Positions 1-11,600 of a DNA stretch of 64,000 bases are shown piece after piece. Origin of the DNA: Penelope pileata. Lineage: Eukaryota; Chordata; Aves; Galliformes; Cracidae. The DNA lies in NCBI GenBank assembly GCA_013396635.1, contig WBMW01001603.1, forward strand, positions 62,001 to 126,000, read 5' to 3'. Under the pieces are notes generated by a model, which ran no database searches, was not told where the DNA came from, and worked only from the letters and a program-made list of their open reading frames with translations. The translations under genes and the position numbers were made by a program. Position 1 is the first letter of the stretch, and each line of letters opens with the position of its first letter.

Positions 1-1084
1 GATCCATTACCGCATTTGCATCTAAGTGCACTCAACACGTCAACCTGGGCAGGGCAGGGTCTCTGCCATCCCCCCCAGCTCAGCCCTGCTGTCTGTCAAT
101 GGCACGGGTCACCACGCTGCTGGCAGCAGAAGGACAACAAGGACAGATCCCCCAGCCCTGCTGCCACCATGGTCACACCGAGGCTGCACATCCATCCAGC
201 ACCATTAACCCTAGCTCCTGCTGCATGCCATGGAAGCCCAGCTGGAAGAAGGGAGCTGAGCTGCCAGAGACCTGAGGCTTCTCCCAGCAGGAGCTGAGCA
301 CCGTGCCTGCCCCTCCCCAGCAAGGTGCCACACACCGAGCCCTGATGCGCTGTGCCAGCACAGCGTGGGACTGCACACACACGGAGCATGATGTGGGGAG
401 CAGCACACAGCTGCTGGGGACAGCACAGCTCTGCGCTCCTGCAGCCACCAGGGCAGGGCTCTCAGCCTGCAGGCTGGGGCAGCTCCGTCCCTGCAGGTGG
501 CCGGGTCTTGGCAGGACGGTGCTGAGCAGCCCTGCTCCAGAGGCACGCTCCAGCTGGAAAGGTATCATGATGCTACCTGCTCACCGACCTTTGTTCCCAG
601 GAGCACGATGCCTCCTGCTTCAGATTTCACCACCATTTAGCAGCTGCTTTTCCTCTTGGATGAAGACTTCACAACAAGGCAGCTTAAAGAGGGGCTGGGA
701 AGCAGCCCCTGCCCTCCTGGCAGCCAGACACATGGCACTCAATGGGACTGAGCCTCCCAGTATCACTCTGCACCCTGACACTCTGCTCACAGCTTCTGCT
801 TCAGCCCTCCACGACATCCCAGGCTCTGGCAGGAGCACCCTTGGCTGTCTGAGCAGACCCATGGGACTGCACGAGGTAAGCTTCCTACTTCTGCATCGCC
901 GAGGCAGGGCTGTGCCTAAAGCAGCAGGAGCAGGGTCTCAAAGCCTTCTGATTATGCAGCTGGGAAAGCCCTCTCCCTCTGCAATCATCAAATAATAAAG
1001 AGAGAGAGCAAGAGAGGGAGACAGAACAGGGGCGGGGTGGATGGGAGAGGGAATATCCATGGCCTTCTGCACCCAATTCTGTCA
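1..1084. other. GC-rich non-coding stretch, no gene
   Basis: I see no supported gene here. The sequence is rich in CAG, CAC and CCC words. A 230-codon open frame at 303-995 (+) is explained by the scarcity of stop codons in this composition; it shows no domain, and its residues are a mix of Ala, Ser, Leu, Pro and Arg. A GA-rich simple tract lies at about 996-1021. A good splice-donor match (GAG followed by GTAAGC) sits at about 876 (+) without a convincing exon in front of it. Confidence 0.5.
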
Positions 1085-1390
1085 CTCTGACATTTCTTTC
1101 AAATACAATTATTTAAAGCCTCCTGATGGCAAAGCTGAGGAAATGGACTAATAGTAGCTTGTTCAGTACCTCTCCATCAGGCAGTTCAATAAATCCTGGC
1201 AGTGCTGTGATTTGTGTTAGGAGAATGAGCTTTCCAAGAGCAGAACTATCACTTTACACCGTCAATAATCTCACTGTCAAAAAAGCCCCGAGAAACCTGA
1301 CCGACACTTCAGAAGCTTAATTTATAGATGTGCTATTTGCCTTCAAGGTATTTTATGCAGCTAAATAATGGAAATGGATATTATCCCAAA
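1085..1390. promoter_or_regulatory. Candidate conserved non-coding element
   Basis: The texture changes sharply from the GC-rich flank to balanced, non-repetitive sequence. It contains TTTAA/ATTTA words, a TGACA core at the left edge and a run of ATTTA, AATAAT and ATGCAG words on the right. There is no repeat signature. A 64-codon frame (1126-1320, +) is not distinguishable from chance. This is inferred from texture only. Confidence 0.22.
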
Positions 1391-4389
1391 CTGCTCCGCA
1401 GCTTGCACAAGTGGAGCCCAAGAACATGCAGGAGGACAAATTTCCTATTAGCTTAGGGCTACATTCTTCCCTCTGCGACACCTGCTCGATACCATCTACC
1501 ACCAGCAGAGCTGCTTCCAAAGCACGCTCTGGGAAGTAAAAGCAGAGCCAAGCTCCTGCACTTCCAGAGGAAGGCTGGCACTGCCAGAGCAGGGCAGGGC
1601 ACGGAGAAATGCCCGGGGCCTCACCTTGGTGCGGACCCCTCGTAGCCGGGCTGCAGGAGGGAGCTGCGAGCACCGTGCCTCGCCCTGCGAGCTGCACTGG
1701 GGTCAGAGCAGGCTTAAGAGGTGCCCAACTTTTCAAGACTAGGATATCCTGCCTGTACAGACACTGCGAGGATCAGCACTGATTAATAAGTGGATTACCT
1801 ACAAAGACCCAGGCTCTACTGCTGATTTTCAGTTTTAGGGCCATATCCATAGAACCACTCAAACCAAATGAGGACAGCAGGCTAGCAGATGGGCTGTTCT
1901 CTCCCCACCATAACTCATGATGCTGTTGAATGGAAGAGGCTGGATTTCATTTAGTCCTGGCTCTTAATGCTGATCGGACAAGAACTGATTCCTTTAATGG
2001 GAAAGTATTTGTGCAACTGCCACAAAGAACAGCAGGGAGACCAGGCAGGCACCAAGCACGGTGCTGCCGCTGTGTCCAGCACAGCCCAGGGCCCCGCGCT
2101 GCTCCAGCCAGGAACAGCACGAAGCAGCCTGGAGCGGGGCCGGCCCTCCCACCACAGCCAGCAGCAGCACAGGGGGTCACAAGGGCTGGGCATGTTTTTG
2201 GTTTAAACGGGCCAGAGAGAAAACTCAAGGTGCAATAACCCCGACCTAGAGAAAAACAGAGATCCACACCCAAAGCCTGCAGTTCAGATTGAAGCATGGG
2301 TTTTGGGTGACACGTGCACACCCCAGACTGCAGAGCAGCCCCACTGTGTTTTTTGGTCAACACCTAATTGGGCTGCTCCCTCTTTTCAGTCTAGAATCAA
2401 GCTACCACAATGGCCTTTGCCTTTAAATCTGAGCTTGTGCCCTTGCTCTGACAAAGGAGGAGAAGTGAACTGCCCTTCATCCAGGTTATTCATCAGTCCG
2501 GTTTAAACAACAGCATTTCCTTGACTAATAAGTCACACACCAACAGATCAAGATAATTATCCAAAGGTCAACACACCACCAGCAGCCCTTTCTGCACTCT
2601 CCTGTGACTCAGAAGCCAGCTATCTGCTCAGCCAGCATCCCACCCCTCTGACAAGGATGGCACAGTCAGCCAAAAGCCAGCCCGTGTCTGGAGCTCACTG
2701 CCCTTGTACCATTGAGAAATCCCTTCTGCTGCCCAGATAGAGGGCAGAACTGTGCTCCCACTAACTCCAGTCCGTAAGATCCCAAATACCAAACAGACAG
2801 ACAATGTTTTAAAGAACCGCAAACCCATCTGTCTTGTCAGCCCAAGGAACCTTGGCCTCTGCTGCTCTCCTCCACAATTCCCCAAAACTGACCCAGTGCG
2901 CCCGGCTCTGCCAAAGCCACAGAACAAATTAATCTCAGCACTAAGCACACGGGGACATGGAACCTCTCCTGAAAGGAACAAGAGCAGCTCAGCTGCATAC
3001 CGTAGCTCCTATGTGTATTGCTAGCAGCTAATAAAACAACTCAATTGCTAGTACTCCTTCTCTTTCCCCTCCTTTCTTTGAGTAACATAAAACTCAGTCT
3101 TTCCTACATAGCTCCACACGCAGCCTAGCAACAGCAGCGAAAAGCAAAGCTGCCTAGAGTTCTTATTACGCTCTGCCGGGGTGATCAGGATTTAGATTCC
3201 CTGACCCCACGCAGTTCCAAGCCAGCACACAGCCCAGGGCACCCACCCAGCCATGCCGCCGGTGACTCCGCGCTGCCGCTGCCCCCGGAGCTGCCCAGGG
3301 CAGAGGGTGAAGCAGGCACAGCCCAGCTCGCTGCCCAGACAGCAGGGTCCTGGCTGCCCCTCGGACCCCATTCTGATCACAGTGGTAACAGCTCAGATTG
3401 CTCCTGGCCCAGATCCATCCTACGTAAGACAGAAGGATCACGCGGTATTTACCCCAAAATCTCCTTCTCTTTGGTACACAAACGGCTGCGGATGGGAGGC
3501 AGCCACACACCAAGGCCTCACCACGCCTCAGCTGCACAGGATCTCTGTGGGAATATTGACCAGATCGACTTGCTCTGCCTGTTCAAACCTAACATCAAAA
3601 AATATTTATGTAAGCTTTTTTCTGTCCTTGCTCTTTTCTGTTCTCACTCCTTAATCCTGGTGCAGTTGGAAAAGCAACTCACGACAAGCCTATGAGCAAC
3701 ATGGTCAGGGGAAATATTTACACTGCTCAGGCTCCCACATCCCCAGGGCTGGGAAAGGGCTCCAGGAAGGCCCTGGTCTCGCTGCCCCAGCAGCATGCTG
3801 TACTCCAGGGCCAGTCTGGAGCAGCCCTTACTCCAGGACAGATGCCCAGAGGCAGGGTTACCTCTGGCTGAGTGAAGGACCAAAATCACAACTCCAAACT
3901 CACAGTCACAGCCCAGCAGAGGTGAGGCACAAAGCAGCACCCTGGCTTGCAGCTACATACAGTCTCGCTGGAACACAAGCTGATGGAAAATCTGCAAACC
4001 CAGCTGAAGGCTTGATGCACCAGTGCTTACCATTCTCTGGAGTGATGAGTAAGAGCTGGCACATAGTTGGGTTCACATGCAAGAATTGCTGGCCGAGGCA
4101 GCCCCACCATGAAGGTTTCCTGTCTTCCCTGGAACAGCTCAGGTGGAGGGGACAGGGGGACCCTGCAGCCAACAGGAGCAGCCTCAGGCACAGCCCGGGA
4201 CGTGCTCTCACCCAGCAGAGCCCCTGCAGGCACACGGCCCAGCCCCAGGCTCCTACTGCTTCTGTCTCTTATTGCCTTACTCCTATCGCTTCTCTTTCTG
4301 TTATTGTTCCTCATCTCTTTTCCCACTGCTGTGCACATTGCTCTGGCAATGAAACCTAAGGACCTCAGCCCTCTGCAGCAGTCTCCCAA
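1391..4389. other. Non-coding DNA with small AT-rich islets
   Basis: No gene is supported. Most of the stretch is GC-rich filler. Three short islets look less random: 1780-1800 (a GATTAATAAG word followed by GGATTA), 1950-2020, and 2500-2585 (ACTAATAAG, AAGATAATTATCC and an AAGGTCA nuclear-receptor half-site). Short pyrimidine-rich segments at 4255-4320 have no acceptor-plus-exon context. Confidence 0.4.
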
Positions 4390-4510
4390 AAATCTTTGCA
4401 AAGGAGTATGAGAATACCATTAGAAGAACAATAGTTATTTGATTTAAATGGTAATTCGTTGATTTAAATCTTGATTTAAACAGTAAACCTTTGTTTTAAA
4501 ATGTATCTTC
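4390..4510 (+). repeat. Triplicated TTGATTTAAA motif
   Basis: The decamer TTGATTTAAA occurs three times within 42 bp (4439-4448, 4459-4468, 4471-4480) in an AT-rich patch. The copies are spaced 20 and 12 bp apart, so this is not a simple tandem array. It may be a decayed short tandem repeat or a remnant of an old transposon; I cannot assign a family. Confidence 0.45.
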
Positions 4511-4910
4511 AACTGCAGACAACCCCTAACCTGATATTTACTTGCATCCTCGGATACAAAGTTAAAAGCAAAACTATTCTGCCCTTGTTAACTAGCTTTA
4601 GAGGACATGAGTTTAAGAGCTTTGTTTCCAGCACAAGTGGATCCCAACCTTCAATGGGGTTTGGCCGGCAGCAGGCTGAGCTCAGCTCGGAGCAGGGGAG
4701 GACACTTGTCCCTGGTCGCTGCGGCCCAGAGGCTGCCCTGGCCCAGGCTGCTGTGCTGCCAGGCCGGTCTGTAATTTAGTTCAGACCCAACAAAACCTTA
4801 GATCTGGAGAGCCAACCTCCTGATTTTCACAACTGACATTTTACAGAAATTGAACTCAGGCTAGATCTTGAAGTGGTTATGTTTAATATTTGGTCTTAAA
4901 AGAGGAAGGC

Positions 4911-4918
4911 TGACGTCA
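4911..4918. promoter_or_regulatory. Perfect palindromic CRE (TGACGTCA)
   Basis: The full cAMP-response element TGACGTCA, the consensus site for CREB/ATF dimers, lies here with its central CpG intact. It follows an AT-rich patch (GTTTAATATTTGG) and precedes a CCAGCCCC repeat. No TATA box or coding exon lies near, so a promoter role is not shown; a distal element or chance are both possible. Confidence 0.4.
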
Positions 4919-5330
4919 TGCCAGCCCCAGCCCCAGGGTTAAGGCTGCCTGGTAACAGCAGAGGTAAAGGAACAGGGAGCGCCCGAACTTACATGAGTTA
5001 CAGCAACGCAGCCCCAAATCCTTCTTTGCTGCTGTAACACAAATGAGGCATCTCCAAAATTTTCATTCTGTGAATAATATTCTTCATGGCCAAGTTAGTG
5101 CATGAGTTAGGGCTCTGCAGATCAATTTAGTCACGAAGCATCACTGAAATGTGTCTTCATTTAGGCAGTGCCACGGGCCAAACCGAGGGCCTCTGGTTAC
5201 AGAGAAAAATGAGATGTGGTTTCTGTTCTTCCTGGAGCTTTTACCTCTTGAAGACTTGAGCCGTGGTTGCTGAGCACTTAAATCACCATTTGCAGAGGAG
5301 CAGGGAGGGGTGCCTACAGCCTGAGCTCCC
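4919..5330. other. Non-coding, with balanced block at 5025-5175
   Basis: There is no gene. Bases 5025-5175 form a balanced, non-repetitive block (GTGAATAATATTC, CAATTTAGTCACG, TTCATTTAGG) that could be a constrained element; the rest is ordinary. Confidence 0.35.
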
Positions 5331-5600
5331 AGCCCAGCAGCAATGGCCTGGGCGTTTGATGCATTGCTCTGGGCAATGAGTATTGTTTGGTCTGATTCTG
5401 GGATTTTTAGGAGAAGGTAATCCTCGAGATTTGCATCTCATCTTCCAGAATGCCCAAGGGCTTTTCCAGCAGTTGGAATCTTACAGGATAAACATGATCC
5501 CCTGATTGTAATTGCATTATTAAATGTGATTGCTCTCCTCTTCCATGAACATTTTTAGGAGGAGAACCACACAACAGGGAGAGACAGGAGCACTTCACCT
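5331..5600. promoter_or_regulatory. Candidate enhancer with POU octamer and SOX sites
   Basis: The block carries a perfect octamer ATTTGCAT (5429-5436), the core bound by POU-family factors. It also has an ATTGTT SOX-type core (5382-5387) and a composite AT-rich word TAATTGCATTATTAAAT (5509-5525) that resembles an octamer-like site joined to a homeodomain site. The sequence is non-repetitive and stops about 40 bp before a CR1 insertion. A 63-codon minus frame (5407-5598) has no recognisable domain. SOX plus POU pairing is typical of developmental enhancers; that role is inferred. Confidence 0.3.
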
Positions 5601-5639
5601 TCAGCTTCCAGATGGAAGAAAGCCTTCTCTAAGCCAGGG

Positions 5640-5828
5640 AATCATAGAATCATGGAACCACTAAGGTTGGGAAAGACTTCTAAGCTCACCAAGTCCAACC
5701 CCAGACCTATCCCCACCATGCCCACTGAGCCATGTCCCTCAGTGCCACATCTCCACGGTTCTGGAGCACCTCCAGGGATGGTGACTCCACCACTCCAAGG
5801 CAGCCTGTGCCAGCACCTGCAGGGTAAC
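5640..5828 (-). mobile_element. CR1: CR1 LINE 3' fragment
   Basis: On the plus strand this reads as the reverse complement of the avian CR1 3' end. It starts with the AATCATAGAATCAT tail, then the AAGGTTGG..AAGACTTCTAAG block, CCAAGTCCAACC, the GGATGGTGACTCCACCAC block and GGCAGCCTGTGCCAGCACCT. CR1 is a non-LTR retrotransposon that inserts mostly as 5'-truncated copies; about 190 bp remains here and no ORF2 is intact. It is the clearest taxonomic marker in the window (bird). Confidence 0.93.
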
Positions 5829-6766
5829 TGCACTAAGTGAAAGGGAAGGGTAAGGAGGAGACTAAAGCAGTCCTGAACAAGAACATGCTGATCAGTTTTA
5901 AAGCTACGCTGAACAGCTCCTCACACCTAACACAAGTAGCTCAGACCCTGCACGCTCCAGTGACCTGGCTGCTTATATTCTGCCTCCTCCAGGAAGGTCC
6001 TCCTCTCTCCAGTGCATCCCTGCATCCTTTGCAGCTGAGGACTCCAAACAAGGAACAGAATCATCTACTGCTGATATTCCAGTCATCTTCCTGCATTAAT
6101 CTAAGGGGTTAATTAAGCGTGCATGCACATTGCTCCATTGCAACTCACTAGCTGTAAAGAAGGACCAATGCCTGCAAAGCACAGGAGCAGTTACACAACC
6201 CTAACAAAGTATACAAAGTGTGAATGCATCCCTGCCCTGCTTGCAGAACTGTAGGAGCTAAAACAGACTGATGAGAAAGCGTGTGATGGAGTGCACACTC
6301 CCAGCACTTTCAAAGAAGGAAACAGCTCCTCCTGTAGCTCGGCCTTCTCCACCTACAGAGCTCTTCTCAAGGACACTCAGTCTCACTGAGAGCCCTACAG
6401 TCTGATACAGTCTGATCTATTTTGCAACACTTCGCCAATACTGTACGCTCCATATTCACATTTCATGAATATTTACACATACACACATATATACAAAGAA
6501 AACACATTCAGAACGTACCACACACAAAACCTTGTGCTGAGGCATGTATGCATCCTCCTTGGGATGTCAAACCCCACAGCTCCCAGCTGGGCTGGGGCAG
6601 GTGGAGAAGGATGTGCCATAGCAAACTGCACACTCCAAGCAGAGGTTGAACTGCTTGAGACCACTCTTCTGCTTTCAAGAGCCTCAGCTCGAGTGTTTTC
6701 ACTGAGCATTCCACATCTAACAGCTTCAGGGCATGGGAATCAGTAACGCTTCTTCAGTATACTCTT
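5829..6766. other. Non-coding stretch
   Basis: No gene is seen. It includes a TTAATTAAGCG word with an adjacent GCATGCA palindrome (6110-6125) and a short CA/TA-rich run at 6475-6500. Frames of 75-93 codons here show no domain. Confidence 0.45.
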
Positions 6767-6779
6767 AAAAAAAAAAAAA
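6767..6779 (+). repeat. A13 homopolymer
   Basis: Thirteen consecutive A residues. No retroposed sequence can be recognised immediately upstream, so it is not called as a SINE tail. Confidence 0.9.
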
Positions 6780-6829
6780 GTTAACTGTCTATAAAGCAAG
6801 GCCTTACTACACAACAGATGGTCTAACCT

Positions 6830-7180
6830 CTTCAATGTCAAAATCCTTCTGTGTCAGGCAGCCCAATTAAAGTGACATTTTTTAGCAGCATGCCTCTCCA
6901 CTGCGCCCTTCCTCCCACTCCAGCCTGCATGTCCCACGGGGTAATTGCTCCCCACACAATTACACCAGTTCACTGTAGCTCCCCCATCTCTAATTGGAGA
7001 ATCTATGATGATGGTTAATCTAACTCCTGGGCCTCAAGGAGGAAAACTGTTTAAAAAGAAAAGACCTTAGAGAAAACATGAGAATCTTCAGCTAACTAGC
7101 ACAGCCCCAGATCTCCTGATTAGGATAATTTTATTTTAGCCTCTGCAGCTGAAGCAAAGGTCTTTGTCAGTCACCTTGTC
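6830..7180. promoter_or_regulatory. Candidate enhancer, homeodomain-site cluster
   Basis: At least five homeodomain-type cores occur in about 170 bp: CAATTAAA (6864-6871), TAATTG (6942-6947), CAATTA (6957-6962), TAATTG (6991-6996) and GGTTAATC ending at 7020. A bicoid/OTX-like GATTAGGATAATT word sits at 7118-7130. The block is non-repetitive and lies between GC-rich segments. Such dense ATTA cores suggest a developmental regulatory element. No exon is visible. Confidence 0.32.
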
Positions 7181-7560
7181 TTTCCAAAATACTAAAAAGG
7201 AGACATGGCTAATAAACAGGAGGAAGGAGGGGGGTTAAAAGCAGCACTGATACCATTTATGCTATTCATGCTGTCATGTAAGTAGGACAGATAAAGGAGA
7301 CACCTTGGACTCCTCCAACCCATAAACAAGATAGTCCTTGGGAAAGGCTCCAGCAGCCCCTCCACAAGCCGAGGGCCACCAGGCCCCGCGGAGCTGCCTG
7401 CAGGGAGCCAGCCCCAGGGTTCTGCACACAGCCTCCCCTGGGTATGGGCCCAGGAGCTGCAGGGAGCTTGCAGCATGCCACGAGGGTCGGCCAGCCCTGC
7501 TTCACAGCTCGCTGCACATCACCAGCTCCTTCCCCAGCCTACAGGAGCCGATCATGATGC
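7181..7560. other. Non-coding stretch
   Basis: It starts AT-rich and becomes GC-rich from about 7350. No gene, repeat or motif cluster is supported. Confidence 0.45.
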
Positions 7561-7668
7561 TTCCATTCCTGATTAACAGATGAGAAATGGTAGTACAGAG
7601 TTTAAAAAATTGGCCTGGAAACTTTGCAGGCAATACTTCAGACCTGAACTCAATGTCTTGACTCCATC
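7561..7668 (-). mobile_element. MIR-like SINE relic
   Basis: The plus strand reads like the complement of the MIR core and tRNA-related part. An ACAGATGAGAAA..GG block is followed by ACAGAG, a degenerate spacer, TTGGCCTGG, and then CAGACCTGAACTC..TTGACTCC. This follows the order of the MIR consensus on the minus strand (ACAGATGAGGAAACTG, then ACAGAG..TAAGTGACTTGCC, then the tRNA-like box). It is strongly diverged, as expected for an ancient amniote SINE. Confidence 0.45.
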
Positions 7669-9600
7669 CTAAATGAGAACGCCCACGGCGCTCAGCTCTG
7701 GGGCTCTTTCTGTAGGTGGAGGCTGATGGCTGTAATAGCACCATGACCTAAGGCTGACTCTGACCAGGCTCCAGGCACCAACCAGCACAGCCCCCTCCCA
7801 CCCACCACGTGACGGCCACAGGAACTACAGCACCTGCAAGGAGCCACGGCTTGAGCAGAAGCTATCCTCGAGAAAGGACTGCTGAAAAAGGCAACCAAAT
7901 CCCAACAAAAACCTAAATTGTTCAGCCCTACGTGCATGGTTCTCAGGTGATTTACTGCACGCTGGCTCTGTGAACCCATGTTCAGGGGCTGCAGACAGGC
8001 ATTGCACACACACCGGCTCTTCTGATGGTGCTGCAGAACACAGAGATGTGTTCTCCCCACTGCTGGGAGGAAACACTGGCAGCACAGACACATTTTAAGC
8101 ACAGCTCCTCATTCTACAGGGCTGCAGGATGTAGCAATGCCACGTTTAAGGCAGACACTAAAACTGGCTGCAGTCTACACTCAAGCAGGGCAACTGCCTG
8201 CTGGAGCCTGCTGCACAAGTCAGAACTTCCCTGGGGTTGCACCTGGCACGGAGATGAGCGCTGGGAGATTGTGGGCACAGGGTCCCTGCTCAGACACAGG
8301 GTGAGACTGCATTCCTCATGAACCAAGTTTCATTTCCAGTTCACCATCAATTTCTTCCAACAGAAAAACACGACTGATCAAACTGGAGTGGATTCTTCAC
8401 CGAAGTACAATGCATGACCACGAGCTTCCCCAGTGTCAGTCTTCTGGTTTCCACGTATGCAACACTGCTGTTCAACACAGGGGCAGTGAGTTAGCTGCAA
8501 GCTTCTTAGGTGCTTTGGAAACCATTTAAACCATTTGGAAACCATGCTCCATTTAAGTGCAAAGCTGTTCGTAGTATTACTCACTGTCCAAGCTGAAGCA
8601 TTCATTAAATGTGTGAGATACACTGAGAGAGGAGTGACAGGTGATTGCTGCCTATCAAAGAATAAAGGGAAAGGATAACATTTTCTTGATCAGAGGGATT
8701 AAATGAGCCACAGCACCATGCAGTGTGCTGGGTGCTTCCCGGTCGCTCACCGTGCAGGGAAGCTCGCTGCGTCCTGAAGCCCAGCACCACGGGGAGCTCT
8801 TCCTACGCAGCACTGCATTGCCCAGTTTCACCTCAACATCTCCCAAGCAGCTGGTCAGTGCAGCCTGAAAGCCAGGCTCTGGGAATGCCCCAGGTCAGCC
8901 CAGGTGCACAGCCCCTGCTCTCAGCCCTGCAGCTGGCACAGGTGTCAGCAGCCCCTGCAGCGGGACCGCTCGGACAGCATGCACACTGCAGGAAGCTTCT
9001 CATGATTCCTAAAACCTTCAGCATCCCCAGGAGGATCAAAAGAAATACAGAAAGGGAATCCGGTCTCCACTACTCTTCCTGCCTTATCTCTAGACAGATG
9101 AGCTCCACCCAACGTATCTTTTATTGGGAAGCAGAAAAAAAGAAGCAGGCTGTATTTTCATCGGTGGAGGGGCACAAAACAGTTTTCAGGGGGTGCATTT
9201 GCGACACCCTTCTCTACTTCCACCTGCTTTTCTGAAGGGAAGCAGCCTCCCTGAAATCCACAAAACCAAGCCATAAGCCCCACAGGCACAGATTCCCTCG
9301 GGACAGCCACCACCTCCAGCTGTGCCCTGAGCCAGAGACACGCAGGAACGGCTCCGGGGGATTCACCGTGCTCCTTCCCTGCTGGAAGCACAGCTGCAGA
9401 CACAGGGGAGGGAGGAGGTAGCGGGGAGACGGGGGACCGAGACCAAACTTTTTCAGCCCTCCAGAAAGATGCAAGCTCCTGTCTTTGAAGGGGGCTGTGG
9501 AGGAAGGCAGGAAGGAGTCTAATTGCATCCAAATTGTTCCGTCCTTCCCCGCCGCCCCGTCTCACTGGCAGGTTTGCCTGTCAGTACCCACAGCGCTCCT
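7669..9600. other. Non-coding stretch
   Basis: No gene is supported. Points of note are a pair of TTTGGAAACCAT words about 20 bp apart (8514 and 8535) and an AT-balanced islet at 8640-8705 containing CTATCAAAG (a TCF/LEF-type core) and GATAAC. Open frames of up to 170 codons on either strand have no domain. Confidence 0.45.
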
Positions 9601-9770
9601 GAGCCCAGCGCCAGCTAATTGTGGTCCTTATATACATACCCCAGATCTAACCTGACACAATGCCGTGTAATTGGCAGCTCCAGAGAACCGGGAGAGACGG
9701 GCACTGCATGTGAATTACCTCTCACACCTCCAGCAGCAGATCCTCGGAGACAGAGGCCGAAGCCGTTGGC
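9601..9770. promoter_or_regulatory. Candidate conserved non-coding element
   Basis: The block holds GCTAATTGTGG, CCTTATATACATA, CCTGACACAATGCC, TGTAATTGGC and TGTGAATTACC, that is, four homeodomain-type cores and one TGACA core in 120 bp, with CpGs kept. It differs clearly from its GC-rich flanks. It is called on texture alone. Confidence 0.25.
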
Positions 9771-11479
9771 AGGAGCTCGCCCCGTGCCCACAGCTTTGCT
9801 CGACAGTGGCAGGTTTGCAGACAAAATGACGACTTAATTTTTCAGCACTGCCAGTCCTAAAGGTCCTGAGAACAAATACTGTCTGACGGGGAAAAGGAGG
9901 ACAAAAACAAAAGCAGGGCCGGGCAGGGGGAGGGGGGCAGGCACTGGAGAGAGGCTCTGCAGGGAGTTGAGGCTGGAAGTTAAGCAGTACCACAAACTGC
10001 CACCTGCCTCCTCCTGCCCACAGCACCTCTGGAGGTTGTCAGATGGCAAACTGTAAGCGGGGCATTGCTCTCCTGAACCAATGCTTACTCGGTAAGGTCA
10101 CTGCCTGGAAACAGGCTCCGGTCTCACACGCAGAGGATCCCACCCAGCTGCTGCCAAGGAGGGCAGCACCGCACCGCGTGCCCCAGCCCTGCGGCACCAC
10201 CCGGCCCAGCCCCGGGGAGCTGTGCAGGACCCTGGCACTGCTTGGCTCCCTGCTGCCTTGCACAAAGGGCTGCAGTTTGGTTCCTCAGGAATATTTGCTC
10301 AGAGTGCATGATGAATCAACAAAGCCCAGAGCACGACAGCTTTTTCAGAGGCTGACCTGCCCTGACCTCACCAGCTCACCACCAACCCGGCACTGAGCAC
10401 CTTTCCCAGTTGCCCACCGGTTGCTGAGCACATCCTGAGACCAACAGCCCATGGATTACACCGTGAGCATCGCTGGCATCGATGGACTCCACTGCTGGCT
10501 TTCGTAATAATTGATCAAGAACAGGATGCAAAGCGATGAAGCCCTTGAGATTCACAGGAGCATTTAAGGGAAGAAATAAAACCAAGGATCCCTTCCCCTG
10601 CATTTAACTAAAACTTATCATACAGTTGTTAATTTTCTTCATTCTGAAAATCAGAAAAGCCCTTCTCCTGTTCATACACATACAGTAGGAAGCATTTAGA
10701 CTCTCCAATAAGATCCTTGCAGTTGCTTGCAGCCTCCTTGGAACCGCAGGGGCTGTGCTAACCCAGGCCCTGCAGTTCAGCGCTTCACAGGGTGCCCACA
10801 GCTCTCCAGCCACACTGACCCCTCACCCTTAAAGCTGCCCAGCTCCCGATGGCTCAGTCCCTGATTTCTGACCCTCCAGAAGATACTCCCCAGAAAATAA
10901 AGCTAATAGTAAGGGAAGAAGAGCACCTCTGCACCCCTCTACACAGCCCTGCACAGCTGCCCGATGCCCCTCTCCCCCCACGGCTGGCAAAAGGCTCTGC
11001 TTTGGCAGGGCGCAGGGCCACGAGAGCAAGGGGACAGGGCCCAGCGCCTCCTGGCTGCACAAACACGAGTTTCTGTGTTGTTGGGTCACATCCCTAGGCA
11101 GGCACAGCCGGACACAACAGGAGAAATCAAAATCCACCCGTCACAAGCGAGGCAATGCCTGCTTTCTGACCACCCACCCCAACACCTGGTGGTGAGGAGC
11201 AGCGGGTGGAGAACACCCCGGCTCTCAGACATTCCCTTTACCATGAAGCAGCTCCACGTGTGCTTACAGCCCAAGCTTCCCTGAAGCTCTGGGGCGGGCA
11301 GGGGCTCTGGCAGCTGTTGCACAGGAGGAGGACATGTGCAGGGAGGCTGAGCCACTTCCCTGCTGGCACAGGGGAAGCTGTGGCGAAGGAGGGAGCTGAC
11401 ACCTGGCCAACGCCAGCTCCAGAGGTCAGCACGGGACAGCAGGGAGATGCCTCCATGCCAGAAGCTGTCTTACAAAGCA
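9771..11479. other. Mostly GC-rich non-coding DNA
   Basis: No gene is seen. AT-balanced islets at 10495-10575 (CGTAATAATTGATCAAG) and 10600-10720 (GTTGTTAATTTTC, CCAATAAGATC) may be small regulatory elements. The rest is low-information GC-rich sequence. Confidence 0.42.
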
Positions 11480-11600
11480 AACATCACACAGAAGTTGGAA
11501 AAATCACTGCAGTGAATCACACTTCTCAGTATTCAGAGACACACTCACGCTCCAACCACGGGCACTTATTTAATTAGAAAAACAATCTAATTGAGATGCA
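11480..11600. promoter_or_regulatory. Small candidate regulatory element
   Basis: TTTAATTAG (11569-11577) and CTAATTG (11588-11594) sit about 15 bp apart, followed by GATGCATCC. Paired homeodomain cores in a short non-repetitive block suggest regulatory DNA. Texture is the only support. Confidence 0.22.

Noticed and set aside
162..171. Perfect GCCACCATGG initiation context
   Set aside because: The frame after it is short (about 45 codons), low in information and lacks a donor.
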